Shown here: in pieces, positions 1 to 11,339 of the stretch
Numbering within the stretch: the stretch's first letter is position 1
Layout: the number at the start of each line of letters is the position of its first letter
Source: Sinohyriopsis cumingii
Taxonomy: Eukaryota > Mollusca > Bivalvia > Unionida > Unionidae
Assembly: GCA_028554795.2 (NCBI GenBank)
Contig: CM068828.1
Coordinates: 12,544,314 to 12,608,313 of the forward strand
DNA: 64,000 nucleotides
Direction: 5' to 3'
Notes under the pieces: model-generated
What the model was told of the DNA's origin: nothing
What the model saw: the letters and a program-made list of their open reading frames with translations, nothing else
The model's database searches: none
Translations under genes and position numbers: made by a program

Positions 1-82
1 TTAGGTAGTAAAAGTTTAAAAATATCTATTTATCGGAATATCGGTATATAGGAACAATAACTGTAAAATTGTGTACACGCAC

Positions 83-199
83 CTGTCCGACATTTCTTTC
101 CATCCTCATTTAGCGTATAACCAACATAACAACCGCAAGTTGTCTTTTCTCCCGGGAGGCAAATCTGTTCACACCCACCATTATTCTTCTCACATGGCT
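83..199 (-). CDS. LDL-receptor-related protein, EGF-like exon (11th visible exon)
   Basis: This 117-bp exon encodes one EGF-like module starting EPCEKNNGG, with six cysteines in LRP-type spacing (C-x6-C-x3-C, then CGC and a final C) and the GYTLNEDGK segment typical of EGF modules that follow YWTD propellers. The acceptor AG is at 201-200 and the donor GT at 82-81 (GTGCGT). One base carried over from the exon at 2623-2782 completes the first codon, so phase is kept. It has the same length as the other EGF exon (15285-15401), which suggests repeated propeller-EGF cassettes. The gene continues past the left edge of the window. Such modules act extracellularly as spacers and contacts beside the propeller. 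Confidence 0.88.
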
Positions 200-1216
200 C
201 TTTATAATTTATAGGAATAGATAATAAAATGTAGATAGTAAATTAGTGGATCTTGATAGTTATATGTAGATAATAAGATAGTAGCTATCAACAGATGCTC
301 TTACTCGAAATCATGACATTCATCTTTTGTTTCGACCATGGTGCTATAGAATTGATCCCGCAAATGTTACATCATTTGGTTGACGAAGATTTTAGATTAG
401 ATAGATAGATAGATAGATAGATAAATGGATGGATGGATAGATAGATAAATGGATGGATGGATGGATAGAGGGAGGGAGGGCGGGAGACCTAGGGCAACTC
501 AAATAGCTTACCGCTATTATGCTAATAGCTTTTACCACATTTTGTTTACTTTTCCATCAATAATAAATTATCTTCTAGACGTATAGTTATTTCTATTTAG
601 GTTTGCTCTTTCCTTAGTTGTTGGTTTTCGTCCCTGTGTTAGAATGCTTCTTGTCTTTGTTGATGTATTTCATTGCCCACTAAGAAAGACATTGTTTTAG
701 GTCAAAACGTATGGAATTTGTAAGTTTCCCAGTGCCGTTTCTGAACTTTTATCATTATAGAGTATATTTGCTAAAGAGTTTCAATGGCATTTTGCGTTTT
801 CTGAACGTTTTTGGAATCCGGTGCGTATGAAAGTCTGGGTCGTTAACTTCGTAAGTGTATTTTACTTCATTTTTATTTTCGTTGCCAGAGCATATAGTTT
901 CTCTTGAGATATTATTTGCCAACCTGGTAATGCAGCATTCTTTGAATCATTTTCGTGTTTTATTTGTTAACGTTTTTTAACTTTTGTGCATGTGTCGTTT
1001 ATATTTCGTACCTTCTAAACACAGCTCTTTAAACAGATCGTAAATCTATCTTTACTACAAATTGTTACTACAAATTGTTCTCAAGATTTTCTCTAGAGTT
1101 CTGAATCACAACTAGAAGAAAATGAACTTAAAATTCTGCTTCAGAAACAGTAAACACTAAGAATGTAGCAAATATATTATGGGTGGAAGTGAGTCGGATA
1201 TAGTTTCGTTCTCAAA
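200..1216. other. Intron with a GATA/GGAT microsatellite
   Basis: AT-rich intron of the receptor gene. A (GATA)n/(GGAT)n tract with a G-rich tail lies at about 396-480. I see no exon or gene in the rest. Confidence 0.6.
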
Positions 1217-1950
1217 ATGCCTCAAGTTTTATATGCTCCGCAAACTTACAGTACCCGCCAATTAATAAAGGTTTTGAAGAATTTGCGCACGTACTGGTAC
1301 TTAAGAAAAGACTCAGTGATCAATCTGCCCTTCAATGTAATCCTCGTCACCATAAGTGTTTTCCCCTTCTACACAAACATACCAGAAGACAAGAGCCTAC
1401 AAGCTATCATGAAAGCGTGGGACTCCAGTGCCAGTCATTCGCACCTCAGTGAGTAAGTTCTCAAGCTTGTGAACAATTTATGAAGATCAACAACTCTTGT
1501 TTTGAATTATCCTGAAGTCAACGGTACAGCAATGCGCACCAAAGTAACATTATCGTACGCAACATATTTCTGGGAAAGCTGGATAAATCACTACCGAATT
1601 AAGCAACCCATAAGCCTTTAAGCTTTTGCAGAGTTATTGATGACGTGAAGAGAAAGTGTGTAAGAACACTAGAGCACCTAAAACACTTGTTTTTGGGTTA
1701 CTAACAATTTCCATCCGACATTCAACCTCATTGTGGAGTCATCAAAGAGGTGAAATATATTCCTTGAATCCTGGTCCATATCAGAAGATGGAAATCATGC
1801 TATTGACTTGTATTGCAAAACGACCGACTCCCATTAGTAACTATTACATAACAGATGTCATCGATGAAATGTCTTCAAAAAGCTTCCGTTCTAAGGATGT
1901 GTTCGCATGAAACTTTCGCTGAAACGAGGATATATTCAAGCGATATTTAT
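1217..1950 (+). pseudogene. Decayed Penelope-like element reverse transcriptase
   Basis: This region lies antisense to the host gene, inside an intron. The open stretch 1217-1456 contains VTISVFPFYTNIPEDKSLQA, a decayed form of the PLE palm motif (LVT-D-V-SLYTNIP). Further along, in shifted frames, come NGTAMRTKVTLSYA (about 1530-1570; PLE consensus GTAMGTK-APSYAN), NNFHPTFNLIVE (about 1704-1740) and DLYCKTTDSH (about 1807-1836; PLE LY-KPTDSHQYL). The four blocks are in the order expected for a Penelope/Poseidon-type RT. Stops and frameshifts separate them, so this is a dead copy. No GIY-YIG endonuclease or PLE long terminal repeat was recognised, and the 3' limit is approximate. Confidence 0.75.
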
Positions 1951-2582
1951 AAAGAAGGGGATGCATAAAGAAACCACTAGATTCGGCAATAGAAGAATCT
2001 ACGTCTATGGACCCAGACACTCTCTCTCAGATACAGAACTAAGACGGCCAACAACTTTATCACTCTTCTGACAACATGCCACCTAGATACTTCAAACATA
2101 TGACAATTTGGTCTGAGATTTGGCCACTACAAAAGACCACCTTATGCGTGCCCAGAAGACCTTAAATATAAACATGGAAGCAGAAACACACAATTACTCG
2201 AGACAACTACATCCAAGACTTCTTCAAAAGGAGTTACTTACAATATCATTCAGGTTGTGTAAAAAAAAAACTCGTAATTTATGTCCTGACATGATTGTTT
2301 TCTGCTCCTGTAATTTCTGCTATACAGCTCACGACGAACGTTTGTATTAAATAAATATAATTTCAAATATCATATGCATACTTTATTGAATAAATTCAAC
2401 ATAATTATAAGATCGCTATTTCACTGTTTTGTGCATTTTACATTATCAACACGCTAACACACACACACACAGATACATACGCAAATACGTACGCGGACAT
2501 TTATAGTTAAACATAGTCACCCTTACATAAAACTACACATAAACATGTACATAACGTTTGTAACTAACCCTAAACAGTATGT
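1951..2582. other. Intron, possible PLE tail
   Basis: Up to about 2240 this may be the degraded 3' part of the Penelope-like relic, but I could not match a motif. After that it is AT-rich, with a short (AC)n tract near 2456-2472. No gene seen. Confidence 0.4.
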
Positions 2583-2583
2583 A

Positions 2584-2621
<38 letters not shown>

Positions 2622-2622
2622 C
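2583..2622. repeat. (GT)n microsatellite touching a 5' splice site
   Basis: An interrupted GT/TG run of about 40 bp. On the coding (minus) strand it reads (CA)n and starts immediately at the donor of the 2623-2782 exon, so the intron opens GTACACACAC. Confidence 0.9.
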
Positions 2623-2782
2623 CTATTTCGTTGAATTGCTCAGCATACACTTTGACTTCATTGATCCTCGACATATTGGGTAATGGAAAATTAAACTGCC
2701 TCAAAGTTTCTCCCTCCTGCACGACGGTAAACGCCGATTCAGTCGGGCCGTTTGGCAAACTGTAGCCAATTATTGTGTAATT
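2623..2782 (-). CDS. LDL-receptor-related protein, last exon of propeller 2 (10th visible exon)
   Basis: This 160-bp exon begins NYTIIGYSLPN and ends QFNEIG. It has a run of the form PNMSRINEVKVYAEQFNE, which corresponds to the closing strands of a YWTD propeller just before the EGF module. The acceptor AG is at 2784-2783 after a T-rich tract. The donor GT at 2622-2621 lies within a CA repeat. It joins in phase 0 to the exon at 6505-6616 and leaves one base for the EGF exon at 83-199. The reading frame is uninterrupted. Confidence 0.82.
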
Positions 2783-3094
2783 CTATAATAAAAAACCAAG
2801 TCTATGATAATTTTGAATGACTATTAAATGTTTCAATTTATAGCACGTTTCGATCTAGTGGCGGATGGTCGAGAATTTTTGAATATCAAACTCACTTTGA
2901 AGCTCTAACTTTGAAAATGCTGATGTTATGTAAAGGAATCAAGTTAGCATCAGCGAAACTGTAGTACTTTGAAAAGTTTAATTTCTTCTCCAGTGTTTTT
3001 AATTTCAATTATCTAGTCATACTCAACGTATCATATGATATTTCAAGTTTTAGTTTGAACCGCAAGTTTGATCCAAACAATTTCATCAACAAGG

Positions 3095-3275
3095 TCCCAT
3101 TTTCATATATTCAGTATGGTCCTCTTTTTCTTCCAGTCAATATGGCCCCCTCTTCATCTTGTCACTATGGTCCTCTTTTTCATCCAGTCTATATGATCCC
3201 CTTTTCATCCAGCCTATATGATCCCCTTTTCATCCAGCCTATATGGTCTCCTTTTCATCCAGTCTATACTGACCT
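3095..3275 (+). repeat. Degenerate minisatellite, about 26-bp units
   Basis: Repeated units of the form TATATGATCCCCTTTTCATC or variants (TATGGTCCTCTTTTTC...), about seven imperfect copies. The open frame across it is a by-product of the repeat and is not called a gene. Confidence 0.75.
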
Positions 3276-4275
3276 TGCTTTGAGTTGACTTTTCAGATTA
3301 ATACAAGTCATCTAAAACAATATTTAAGTGACAATGAAACTTTTGTCGATTTTTGTTTTCAGTCTATACCTTCATGTTTCCAACGTGCTTTCGTCATCGT
3401 TATGGGCCAGCGGAATACCAGTCTATCCACCTAAGGGCTGTCTTCCAGAACCACATAATCAAGCTTTACTAGGTGTTTTCCATGCCTAACAACCGTCTGA
3501 GATCATCCAGTTATAAATACTATTTTTAGCTGGACAAAACTATTCCCTAGCCGCTACCGGTATGGTCATCTGCATTCGACTTAGGACAACTCGAGTGACC
3601 TACATGTCTTATAGGAATAGAAAATTTGTCATTATAGAGCGCTGGAGATGGTAGTAAACAGTAATATGCCAGCCCATTGTTGTTGTGTCGATTGTAATAG
3701 CAGACAACAAAACGGATGTGACATAAATTTCGTTAGGATTCCAAAGGAGGAGTTGTTGAGAAATAAGTGAATTGCTGCCATCCGCAGAGAAAACTGGGCG
3801 TCAACCGATCACACAAAAATGTGCAGTAAACATTTCATTAAGTAGTAACAAGGGATTATTTTTTTAAAGAACTATATGTACTATAATCATATAATGTTTT
3901 CTGAATAATTGGAGTGGGCAAAATCAAAAAATGAATTCATCTTCATAATATCTTTTCAAATAAATTCACAACAAGCATTCAAACACATGCACCGTAAAGT
4001 ATTTATAATATGGTCTTTGGTTTATATTTCATAAAATCTTGACCTCATTTGAAGCTGAACGTAACATATTTCTTACATATGGTTGTACAAAAATGTTATG
4101 TGAACATTCATTTATAAGAATAAACAGATTTGTTTTCTATGTTTCAGGGGAAGTAATTCTGAGCCTTTTCATCAAGTGAATCAATTTTGCATTAAAAAAA
4201 CATAATGATGAGTCAATACACAGGTTGAAATTGTACCATACTCTTATAACTTTTATAACTTGTGTGTATTCATTA
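3276..4275. other. Intron, nothing recognised
   Basis: AT-rich sequence without recognisable coding, RNA or mobile-element signal. Confidence 0.5.
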
Positions 4276-4554
4276 CAGTGTTTTTGTTGTTGTTGTTGTT
4301 GTTCTAGGGTTTAACGCCATTTTTCAGCACAAGATAGGCTATACATGGCGGCCAGAATAACTGGTGGAGGAAGAACCCTGGAATACCCAGGAAAGAACCA
4401 CCGACCCACGAGAAGCTACTGGCAGGCTTTCCCACGTACCCACGCTAGCCGAGCCTTGGACTCAAACCTACGCAGACAGAGGTGAGATGGCAGTGATCCG
4501 TAACGGAGAGCGCTTTAGACCACTCGGCCACTCGGGGCCCCCCAGTGTTTTTGT
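4276..4554 (-). mobile_element. SINE family A copy with 12-bp target-site duplication
   Basis: The tRNA-like head lies at the right end (about 4541 leftwards: CGAGTGGCCGAGTGGTCTAAA in variant form, then a B-box near 4462-4472). The body ends in TGGCGTTAAACCC and an (AAC)n tail, read on the minus strand. The direct repeat CAGTGTTTTTGT at 4276-4287 and 4543-4554 is a target-site duplication. The 3' end resembles metazoan/molluscan SINE tails (from memory). It is a Pol III-type retroposon and encodes no protein. Confidence 0.88.
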
Positions 4555-4942
4555 ACATATGTGTATTGGTCTGAAATCACAGTTTAGTAAGGAACAATCG
4601 GACGGGATTATAATATACTTACAACAATTGTCATTTTAGAACTTAATTATGATAAGATAGTTTGTGTCAGTTTTCAATTCTTTAAAATAAATCAACGACA
4701 AAAAGTAATAAACAAATATAATTTTTTTTACTTTGCATACTTTCATAATTCTAAATATGATGTCATATTGACAAAATTCTTAATAAATTCCTCATTCACC
4801 TTTTGTTATTGCAATAGTTTTCCATTAAGTGTCTATTACAGTAAATATGCATTTCTATTGTGTAAATTGTGTATGTTGCAACATTAAATTTTAAATGTCA
4901 ACATTTTTATCGTCACATTCACTCCAGATTTGCCAACACACT

Positions 4943-5162
4943 GACCACTTAGGGATCATATTCTGGTGACCTTTGAATTAGGCAATGGAAATGCGGCTTT
5001 CAGAAAACTGCAAGTGAATCAAATTGTTGGGCACACATTGATGCTCTTGAGCCACAATGCTCAGTCTCCCAAATATCAAGATATAAGACTTCATCTGATT
5101 GGCTGATAAACTTACCGATGATGGTAATATCATAGGTCACTAGAACATAACCCTAAGTGGTC
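4943..5162. mobile_element. 220-bp fold-back MITE-like element
   Basis: The ends are inverted: GACCACTTAGGG at the left and CCCTAAGTGGTC at the right (5151-5162), perfect for 12 bp. The similarity continues imperfectly for about 45 bp (TTCTGGTGACCT against AGGTCACTAGAA). No coding capacity. Target-site duplication not resolved, so the superfamily is unknown. Confidence 0.7.
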
Positions 5163-5191
5163 TCTGTCAGATCTTCAAGTAGGACAGCAGA

Positions 5192-5352
5192 GATCTGAGT
5201 TTAATCAGACTGGACAGGATTGAAATATACTGAGTTTAATCAGATTGGACAGGATTTCAATATACTGAGTTTAATCAGATTGGACAGGATTGCAATTTAC
5301 TGAGCTTAATCAGACTGGACAAGATTGCAATATGCCGAGTTGAATCAGATGG
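5192..5352 (+). repeat. 35-bp minisatellite, about 4.5 copies
   Basis: Tandem units of ACTGAGTTTAATCAGATTGG followed by ACAGGATTTCAATAT, with few substitutions between copies. Confidence 0.88.
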
Positions 5353-5898
5353 CAATCCTGTTGTACCTGCGTACATTCCCTTCGCGGGTAAGTGAGACCA
5401 TTGATATCACTGTCGACTTTATTATTCATGAAAACATATTTCTAGTCGTGTTCTTTCATCTCATGTTGAATATTCGACAAATTGTTCATTGCAAGCATGT
5501 TGTCTGTTATATCAGACGTACTACTTCTAGCTGATTCAGATGCAACCACCTCAGTCTTCATTGTGTTGGGCATGTGATCCCCACCCCCTGTTCTTTCAAC
5601 ACCCTAATTCACAATGTCAGATATAGTCTTTGATGGAATCAAGTTTATACCAATTTTATGAAGTATCCAGTTTCCAGCCTCCAGATATCCAAGAATATCA
5701 CTATTTCACCAATGTCGAACTGAAGCATAACTCTCTCTGTGCGTTCTATATATCCGCTCGTTTATCATTGTTACACAACAGTTTATTTTTATATCTCATA
5801 CTGCAAATTTCACCTGGTGATTCTAACATACAGAAATTCAGGATGTTCTGAGATTTTGTTGTTAGAGTCTATATTGTATATGCAAGCTGTTTTCTCTC
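5353..5898. other. Intron, nothing recognised
   Basis: No exon or element recognised. Short open frames here have no visible motif. Confidence 0.5.
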
Positions 5899-5944
5899 TG
5901 TCTCTCTGTCTCTCTCTCTCTCTCTGTCTCTCTCTCTCTCACTA

Positions 5945-6032
<88 letters not shown>
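5899..6032. repeat. (TC)n then (TA)n microsatellite
   Basis: An interrupted CTCTCTGTCTC tract (about 5890-5940) runs into an uninterrupted TA tract of about 80 bp. Confidence 0.95.
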
Positions 6033-6034
<2 letters not shown>

Positions 6035-6370
6035 GTTAACACTTCTTTAAATTCAATATATTTTATATTCTTTTCTTTGATTGGTTGGAAAAATTATTTA
6101 ATATTTCCGGAAACAATTAGACTCCAGGGCTGTACTAAAGAAGTCTTAAATGCTTTTCTTTTGTCGCAAATTATAAGCGATTTAAATCATCCGGGGAATA
6201 CTTTATACCTAGTGGATTTTGTTGGACGTGGTGAGCACGCCAACAGGTAGACAGTGTAAAGTAGGAACTTTGTTATTTAAACTTTTTTAATCTTAATTAA
6301 TTTTGTAGCAAGACTGTAATAGCGCGATGGAGTTAGAGCTGCATTAGTGTGCGTCAAATGTGGGAGCGCA

Positions 6371-6371
<1 letters not shown>

Positions 6372-6432
<61 letters not shown>
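6372..6432. repeat. (AT)n microsatellite
   Basis: Pure AT dinucleotide run of about 60 bp, roughly 70 nt inside the intron that follows the 6505-6616 exon (minus strand). Confidence 0.95.
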
Positions 6433-6434
<2 letters not shown>

Positions 6435-6504
6435 ATGACATATGTTGGGAAATATACATTGATTATATATAAAGCAAGAAATAATGTCTGGATTTCTATT
6501 TTAC

Positions 6505-6616
6505 CTTGAAAACGGTAAGACATTGGTATGTTTTATCTGTATCAAGATCAATTTTCCTCTCACTGGTTCCATCAGATTTCATCTGTCCTATGAAACCGTT
6601 ATCGGTCCAAAATAAT
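6505..6616 (-). CDS. LDL-receptor-related protein, propeller 2 exon (9th visible exon)
   Basis: This 112-bp exon reads RLFWTDNGFIGQMKSDG and ends TVFK. It contains an LFWTD version of the YWTD blade motif followed by the usual G-x-I/M-x-x-x-x-x-DG turn. The acceptor AG is at 6618-6617 and the donor GT at 6504-6503. The first R codon is completed by two bases from the exon at 7860-8000. It ends on a codon boundary and so joins the 2623-2782 exon in phase 0. It supplies part of one propeller blade of the extracellular ligand-binding region. Confidence 0.86.
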
Positions 6617-6627
6617 CTGGAATATAA

Positions 6628-7112
6628 ACGGCAAGGCTATTCGCACTTATTTTACTGAAATATTAAAGGCAAGGCCATTGACACTTATTATATTGAAGTA
6701 TTAAAGGCAAGGCCATTGACACTTATTATACTAAAGTATTAAAGGCAAGGCCATTGACACTTATTATATTGAAGTATTAAAGGCAAGGCCATTGACACTT
6801 ATTTTACTAATGTATTAAAGGCAAGGCCATTGACACTAATTATACTGAAAACTTAACGGCAAGTTTTGGTTTGGTGTTTTACTGCACAGCACCACGAGTA
6901 GGTTTTTAGTGCCAAGGCAGTTGGATTAAAGAGCCTTGCACAAGGATACATCACGGTAGCTGACTCAGGCTGGTGGCACGCTAACAGCCAACGCGGATCC
7001 ACTGGAAGACAAAGCGATTGACAGTTATTATACAGAAATGTTAAATGCACTTGTTATCACTTGTTATATTGAAATATTAAAGGCAAGGCTATTTGCACTT
7101 ATTATATTGAAG
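6628..7112 (+). repeat. 37-bp minisatellite interrupted by an inserted sequence
   Basis: Units of GGCAAGGCCATTGACACTTA plus TTATATTGAAGTATTAAA occur about six times from 6628 to 6862 and resume at about 7018-7112. The 150 bp between (about 6863-7017) is unrelated and looks like a SINE fragment. Read on the minus strand it ends AGTAAAACACCAAACC, like a SINE 3' end. Confidence 0.8.
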
Positions 7113-7805
7113 AATTTGTTCGTATGCGATAAATGCTTTTGTGATCTTGTACCCATGGAGAGAGGATGAAAAAAAATCTTTTTACATGAAAACATACTGT
7201 ACAATACATTTTATTTAGAGTTTAGCTTTCCAGACCGTGCTATTTGATTTTTCCAAATGTGACAATTTGTGCAACGATTGTCATTTTGAAGTCATTAATT
7301 ATTTTAAAAGGTCTATAAATTAATTTTCGGTCAAGCTTCACTTTAAAAAAGATTACGAAAAACAAAACGAATATGCAGATAGTACGATGAATTTCTGGTA
7401 ATCATTTTCAAGTCAATTCTTTTTAAATTCCATAACAAAATACATAAATAAACTCGATCGGTGAATGGGTTATGTGCACTTAGATATCGTTGAAAGTGGC
7501 AACTCCAACAAATATGACTTATCCCTTCGTGAACGCCCTGCAGTTTTCATTCACACTATTTGTAGTTTTGTGCCTAACAAGGCATCATTCTTTTTAACGG
7601 CTAGGGAATTTTCAACCATTTTCTCACGATCAGAATTCAAAATAAAAACGAGAGAAATTTCATTCTAGCTGTATGTAATTAGCCATCACACATATATAGC
7701 TAAAGGGTATTTCTAAAGTATTAGTAAAAACATACAGAACGAAAACAATTCTTGTCATGCTTCAACTGCAATGAATCAGAAGGCCTAGATTCTCAAATAC
7801 CAATT
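7113..7805. other. Intron, nothing recognised
   Basis: AT-rich. The 67-codon open frame at 7465-7668 shows no motif and no splice-phase link to the host gene. Confidence 0.5.
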
Positions 7806-7850
7806 ATGAAATAATAATAATAATAATAATAATATTAATAATATTATTTG
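7806..7850. repeat. (AAT)n microsatellite
   Basis: Interrupted AAT trinucleotide run just after the donor of the 7860-8000 exon (coding strand). Confidence 0.9.
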
Positions 7851-7859
7851 AATATGTAC

Positions 7860-8000
7860 CTATCTGTCCACGTATCATATTCAAGGTCTGTTGGTTCCTT
7901 TATGATGGGAGAGATGATACTGGCTGTTTTGCCATCTGAGCTTGTAGTGTGGAGCTTGGCTTTAGAAATCGTATTATCCAAAGCCATCCAAAACAGTTTC
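7860..8000 (-). CDS. LDL-receptor-related protein, propeller 2 exon (8th visible exon)
   Basis: This 141-bp exon reads KLFWMALDNTISKAKLHT and ends EYDTWTD. LFWMA stands in the place of YWTD. The D-x-x-x-x-x-I-x-x-A/x-x pattern of a propeller blade follows, and the exon closes with a second partial motif. The acceptor AG is at 8002-8001 and the donor GT at 7859-7858. Two bases (CA) from the exon at 12134-12290 complete the first Q codon. Two bases (AG) are left for the next exon. Confidence 0.85.
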
Positions 8001-10140
8001 CTGTGAGGAAAGGTTTCGAAAAAGGAGTGACAAATTTTAACAACTCACTGTGATGTATCATGAGGTATATTCAGCGGATTACTTTCTCTATGCATTGTCT
8101 GTGTCTCTAATACGGTTATAATCGACCTTTAATTTCGTTTATAAACAAATTGTTTGACACATATACTTTGTTTTGGACATAATGTTTAATGTTCATAAAG
8201 GTTGATAACATAAAAGTTGATAACATTATCTCTTTTAGGGTAGAATATTCTGCGACAAAAAAGGGAACCATACTTTTTGTGTCAAGCTTTTTCAATTCGC
8301 TTTTGGCTAAATGAACCTTCAATGAAACTTGATAATGAGTGATTCAACTGAGGCAGGAAATGGGGGAAATGAAAGAGGGTACAATCACTTTAAAACCTCC
8401 CCTTTTAAAAATGAACAGAATCCAAATTTAGCATTCAAGAGGATACGTCCAAAAAAAAAAAGTAGGGAGTTTTGGAATTGTTAAGTTATATAATTTAAAG
8501 CAATAAGTGACCGTAATTATGTTAGTACTCCCCCACAAAAATCCCATAAACCTGCATAGAAATTTTCGTTTTCTTAAATGCTTATATATGCACATATTTG
8601 GTTGAAAACGCAGTGCATATAGTTTTAGTTTGTGGAAAAATTAAAGCAATTGAATTCAAGTGAATATTTGATAGATGTCAACTGGCATTTTAAATATAAA
8701 CTATAGTTATGGATTGGAACACCAGTTCATTTTGGATAGAACCTAATGTAAATTTAAAATTAAAAATTTAAAATAAATTATGCATAAGATTATCAAAAAT
8801 ACCACGTAGACTTCCATTCATTAGAGTTAAAGATCTTTTCAGCTTTAAATATGTGTGTTATGCAAATATTTGTAGCCTCTTGCTGTTGAACAGGAATACC
8901 ACCTGGCATGCATCTAACTAACACAGCCTAGCATCAAGACTTCATACGCCTTTTAGCTGAAAGAACTTTCATACGGAATATTAAAAGATAAGCAAAAAAA
9001 TTTTTTTTTATAGCACATACCTTGAAATTTATGAACTTAACAATGGAAACAAATTAAATATATTTACTAGCCAATGGGTCTATCCGAAAACATGAATTAC
9101 TCTATTGTTATTTCTCCACAAATTGAATGTTTCTTGTTGTAAAATAATTAGTGGTAGGGTACCTTTTGCGAGCATAATGTTTTGACATTTGTGTGTAGTA
9201 ACAACTTTAGACACCAAACAAGAACAATACTGGTTCGGGTGGTACAATAAGCACTCAGTATGATAATAATCTATACTTATGTAATGCCGGCAGATGATTA
9301 CAACCTGAATATTGCACTTTAGACATTTTTTTACCATGTTCATATGTAATAAATTTACAGAACCGAATAAATGCATTGATTTTAATAGATTTTCTAATGT
9401 TTTCCTAATCTCATATGTGTCTGCTATTCATTTGTGCACGCATGAAATATGTGTGTTATGTAATTAGATGTATAACATACACTCTCTCTATTTTCATCAT
9501 TTTCTGGCGCAAAGACGATATTTTGGATGCCTTAACCTTTTTAATCGGAACATTTATTTTCTTAAATAAAATACTGAAAAGAGGTTACGGCAGCTACGCG
9601 GTTGATTTTGCTTTGCGTCAGTTGTCACATGTGACATTTGTGAATGTAGAAGTCTGAAATCTAAGGCCAAAAGCCAGCCTGGACAGACCCTGAGCTGATA
9701 CTAGAAGTTATACATATATATTACGGGTATTGACATTACAACATAGGTTAACATGCGGGGGTGGGGGGTATAGTTCTCTATGTCAAATCCTATGTTAAAA
9801 TTCTTCATAGGTGTAACACTGAGGGTAAATGGAAACATTGCTAGAATTGCTTGACCTACATTGGTTGTATTGATTATAGCCCTCTAAAGGAAACCCTATA
9901 TTAAAATTGTCCACAAGCTTAACGTGTGGAGAGCATTATGGTCCACTAATGTAAACTTGGACACAATTATAATCTGTTTAGGTGCTGAATAATGTATAAC
10001 ACACTATGAAAATTATGTTATTACAAGCCAACACCCCGCCCACTATATAAATTAAAGGGTTGAGTGTTCATACACACACTGGACTTAAACACACACACAT
10101 ATGCTATCATAGAAGAGGGTTAGGTTGTAAAACAAGGGGG
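8001..10140. other. Intron of about 4.1 kb (left half), nothing recognised
   Basis: AT-rich sequence without recognisable coding or transposon signal. Short open frames at 8116-8322, 9080-9376 and 9415-9657 have no motif, no start context and no phase link, and I regard them as chance. Confidence 0.5.
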
Positions 10141-10416
10141 GGGGGGTGTACTCTCACACACAAGCACATTTTAGTGTCATGGCCCCTAATGCGAAATGTA
10201 ATGTTAAAATAGTTGGGATTATTATCAAACATCTAACATTATACCATCAACACACCATGTGTATTGATCAATATAGTACATATACTGCCAACACGTCGTG
10301 TGCGGTGGTCAGCATCCAGTTATTCACTTTCCAGCACCCCACATTTTTGGCCTACCATCGATTAGTCAGAATTAGAGAACGATTTTTCATCCTTGAAAAA
10401 CAAATGTTTCGCGGCA

Positions 10417-10441
10417 TGTGTGTGTGTGTGTGTGTGTGTGT
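10417..10441. repeat. (TG)n microsatellite
   Basis: TG run of about 25 bp. Confidence 0.9.
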
Positions 10442-10530
10442 GCTATTGAACAGGGCAACTCACTGGTCTGCAACTAATAACATAGCATCGCACTAAGCGT
10501 TTATATTGCCAGTAGGAAATTAAATTACTG

Positions 10531-10828
10531 TTGTTGTTGTTGTAGGGTTTAACGCCATTTTTCAGCATACGATAGGCTATCATGGCGGCCAGTATTAATG
10601 GTGGAGGAAGAACCAGGAAAATCCCCGGAAAGAACCACCGACCCTTGAGAAGCTACTGGCAAGCTTTCTCACATACCCACATTGGCCGAATCCGAGACTC
10701 GAACCCACGCAGACAGAGGTGAGATGGCAGTGATCCGTAACGGAGAGCACTTTAGACCACTCGGCCACTCGGGGCTTTAGACCACTCGGCCACTCGGGGC
10801 TTTAGACCACTCGGCCACTCGGGGCCCC
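10531..10828 (-). mobile_element. SINE family A copy with triplicated promoter head
   Basis: Same family as 4276-4554: (TTG)n, then AGGGTTTAACGCCATTTTTC, then the body, then the tRNA-like head at the right. The head segment CTTTAGACCACTCGGCCACT plus CGGGG is present three times in tandem (10750-10774, 10775-10799, 10800-10824). Flanking TAAATTAC and TAAAATAC look like a diverged target-site duplication. Confidence 0.87.
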
Positions 10829-11251
10829 TAAAATACAGAATATGAACATAAACACAATTAGTTTTTTGTTGTCAACTAGAGTACATAGATTTAATTGTAT
10901 GAAATTATGAATGGAATTACTTTTTCAAACATTTGCAAGCCAATTGGTGCATACTAAATTAATTAATACTGTATTTTTTTTATTCCTTCTTCGGTTGACT
11001 GGTTCTCTCTGGCTGAAAATAATTAGTGGTCCGGTGTCTTTAGGTCTCCATGGTGATTATCTGGGTCAAATGTCTAGTTAATAGTCAAAATCGTATTCTT
11101 TGTGGCCATCGTTATAATTTTATCAGGACCGTATGCGAAATTGTAATATATGTCACAACGTAATATAACAGACCAATGCATTTCCACAGATTTTTAAAGA
11201 AAGCAGTAATTACCATAAAGCTAGTTGGAAGTCTTGTCTGAGTGAACTTGT

Positions 11252-11256
<5 letters not shown>

Positions 11257-11338
<82 letters not shown>
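11257..11338. repeat. (AT)n microsatellite
   Basis: Pure TA run of about 80 bp. The rest of the intron, 10829-11256 and 11339-12133, holds nothing I recognise. Confidence 0.95.

Positions 11339-11339
<1 letters not shown>

Noticed and set aside
9080..10496. Frames at 9080-9376 (minus) and 10146-10496 (plus) and a vague resemblance between their DNA
   Set aside because: The resemblance did not hold as an ordered alignment by eye, and no protein motif was visible.
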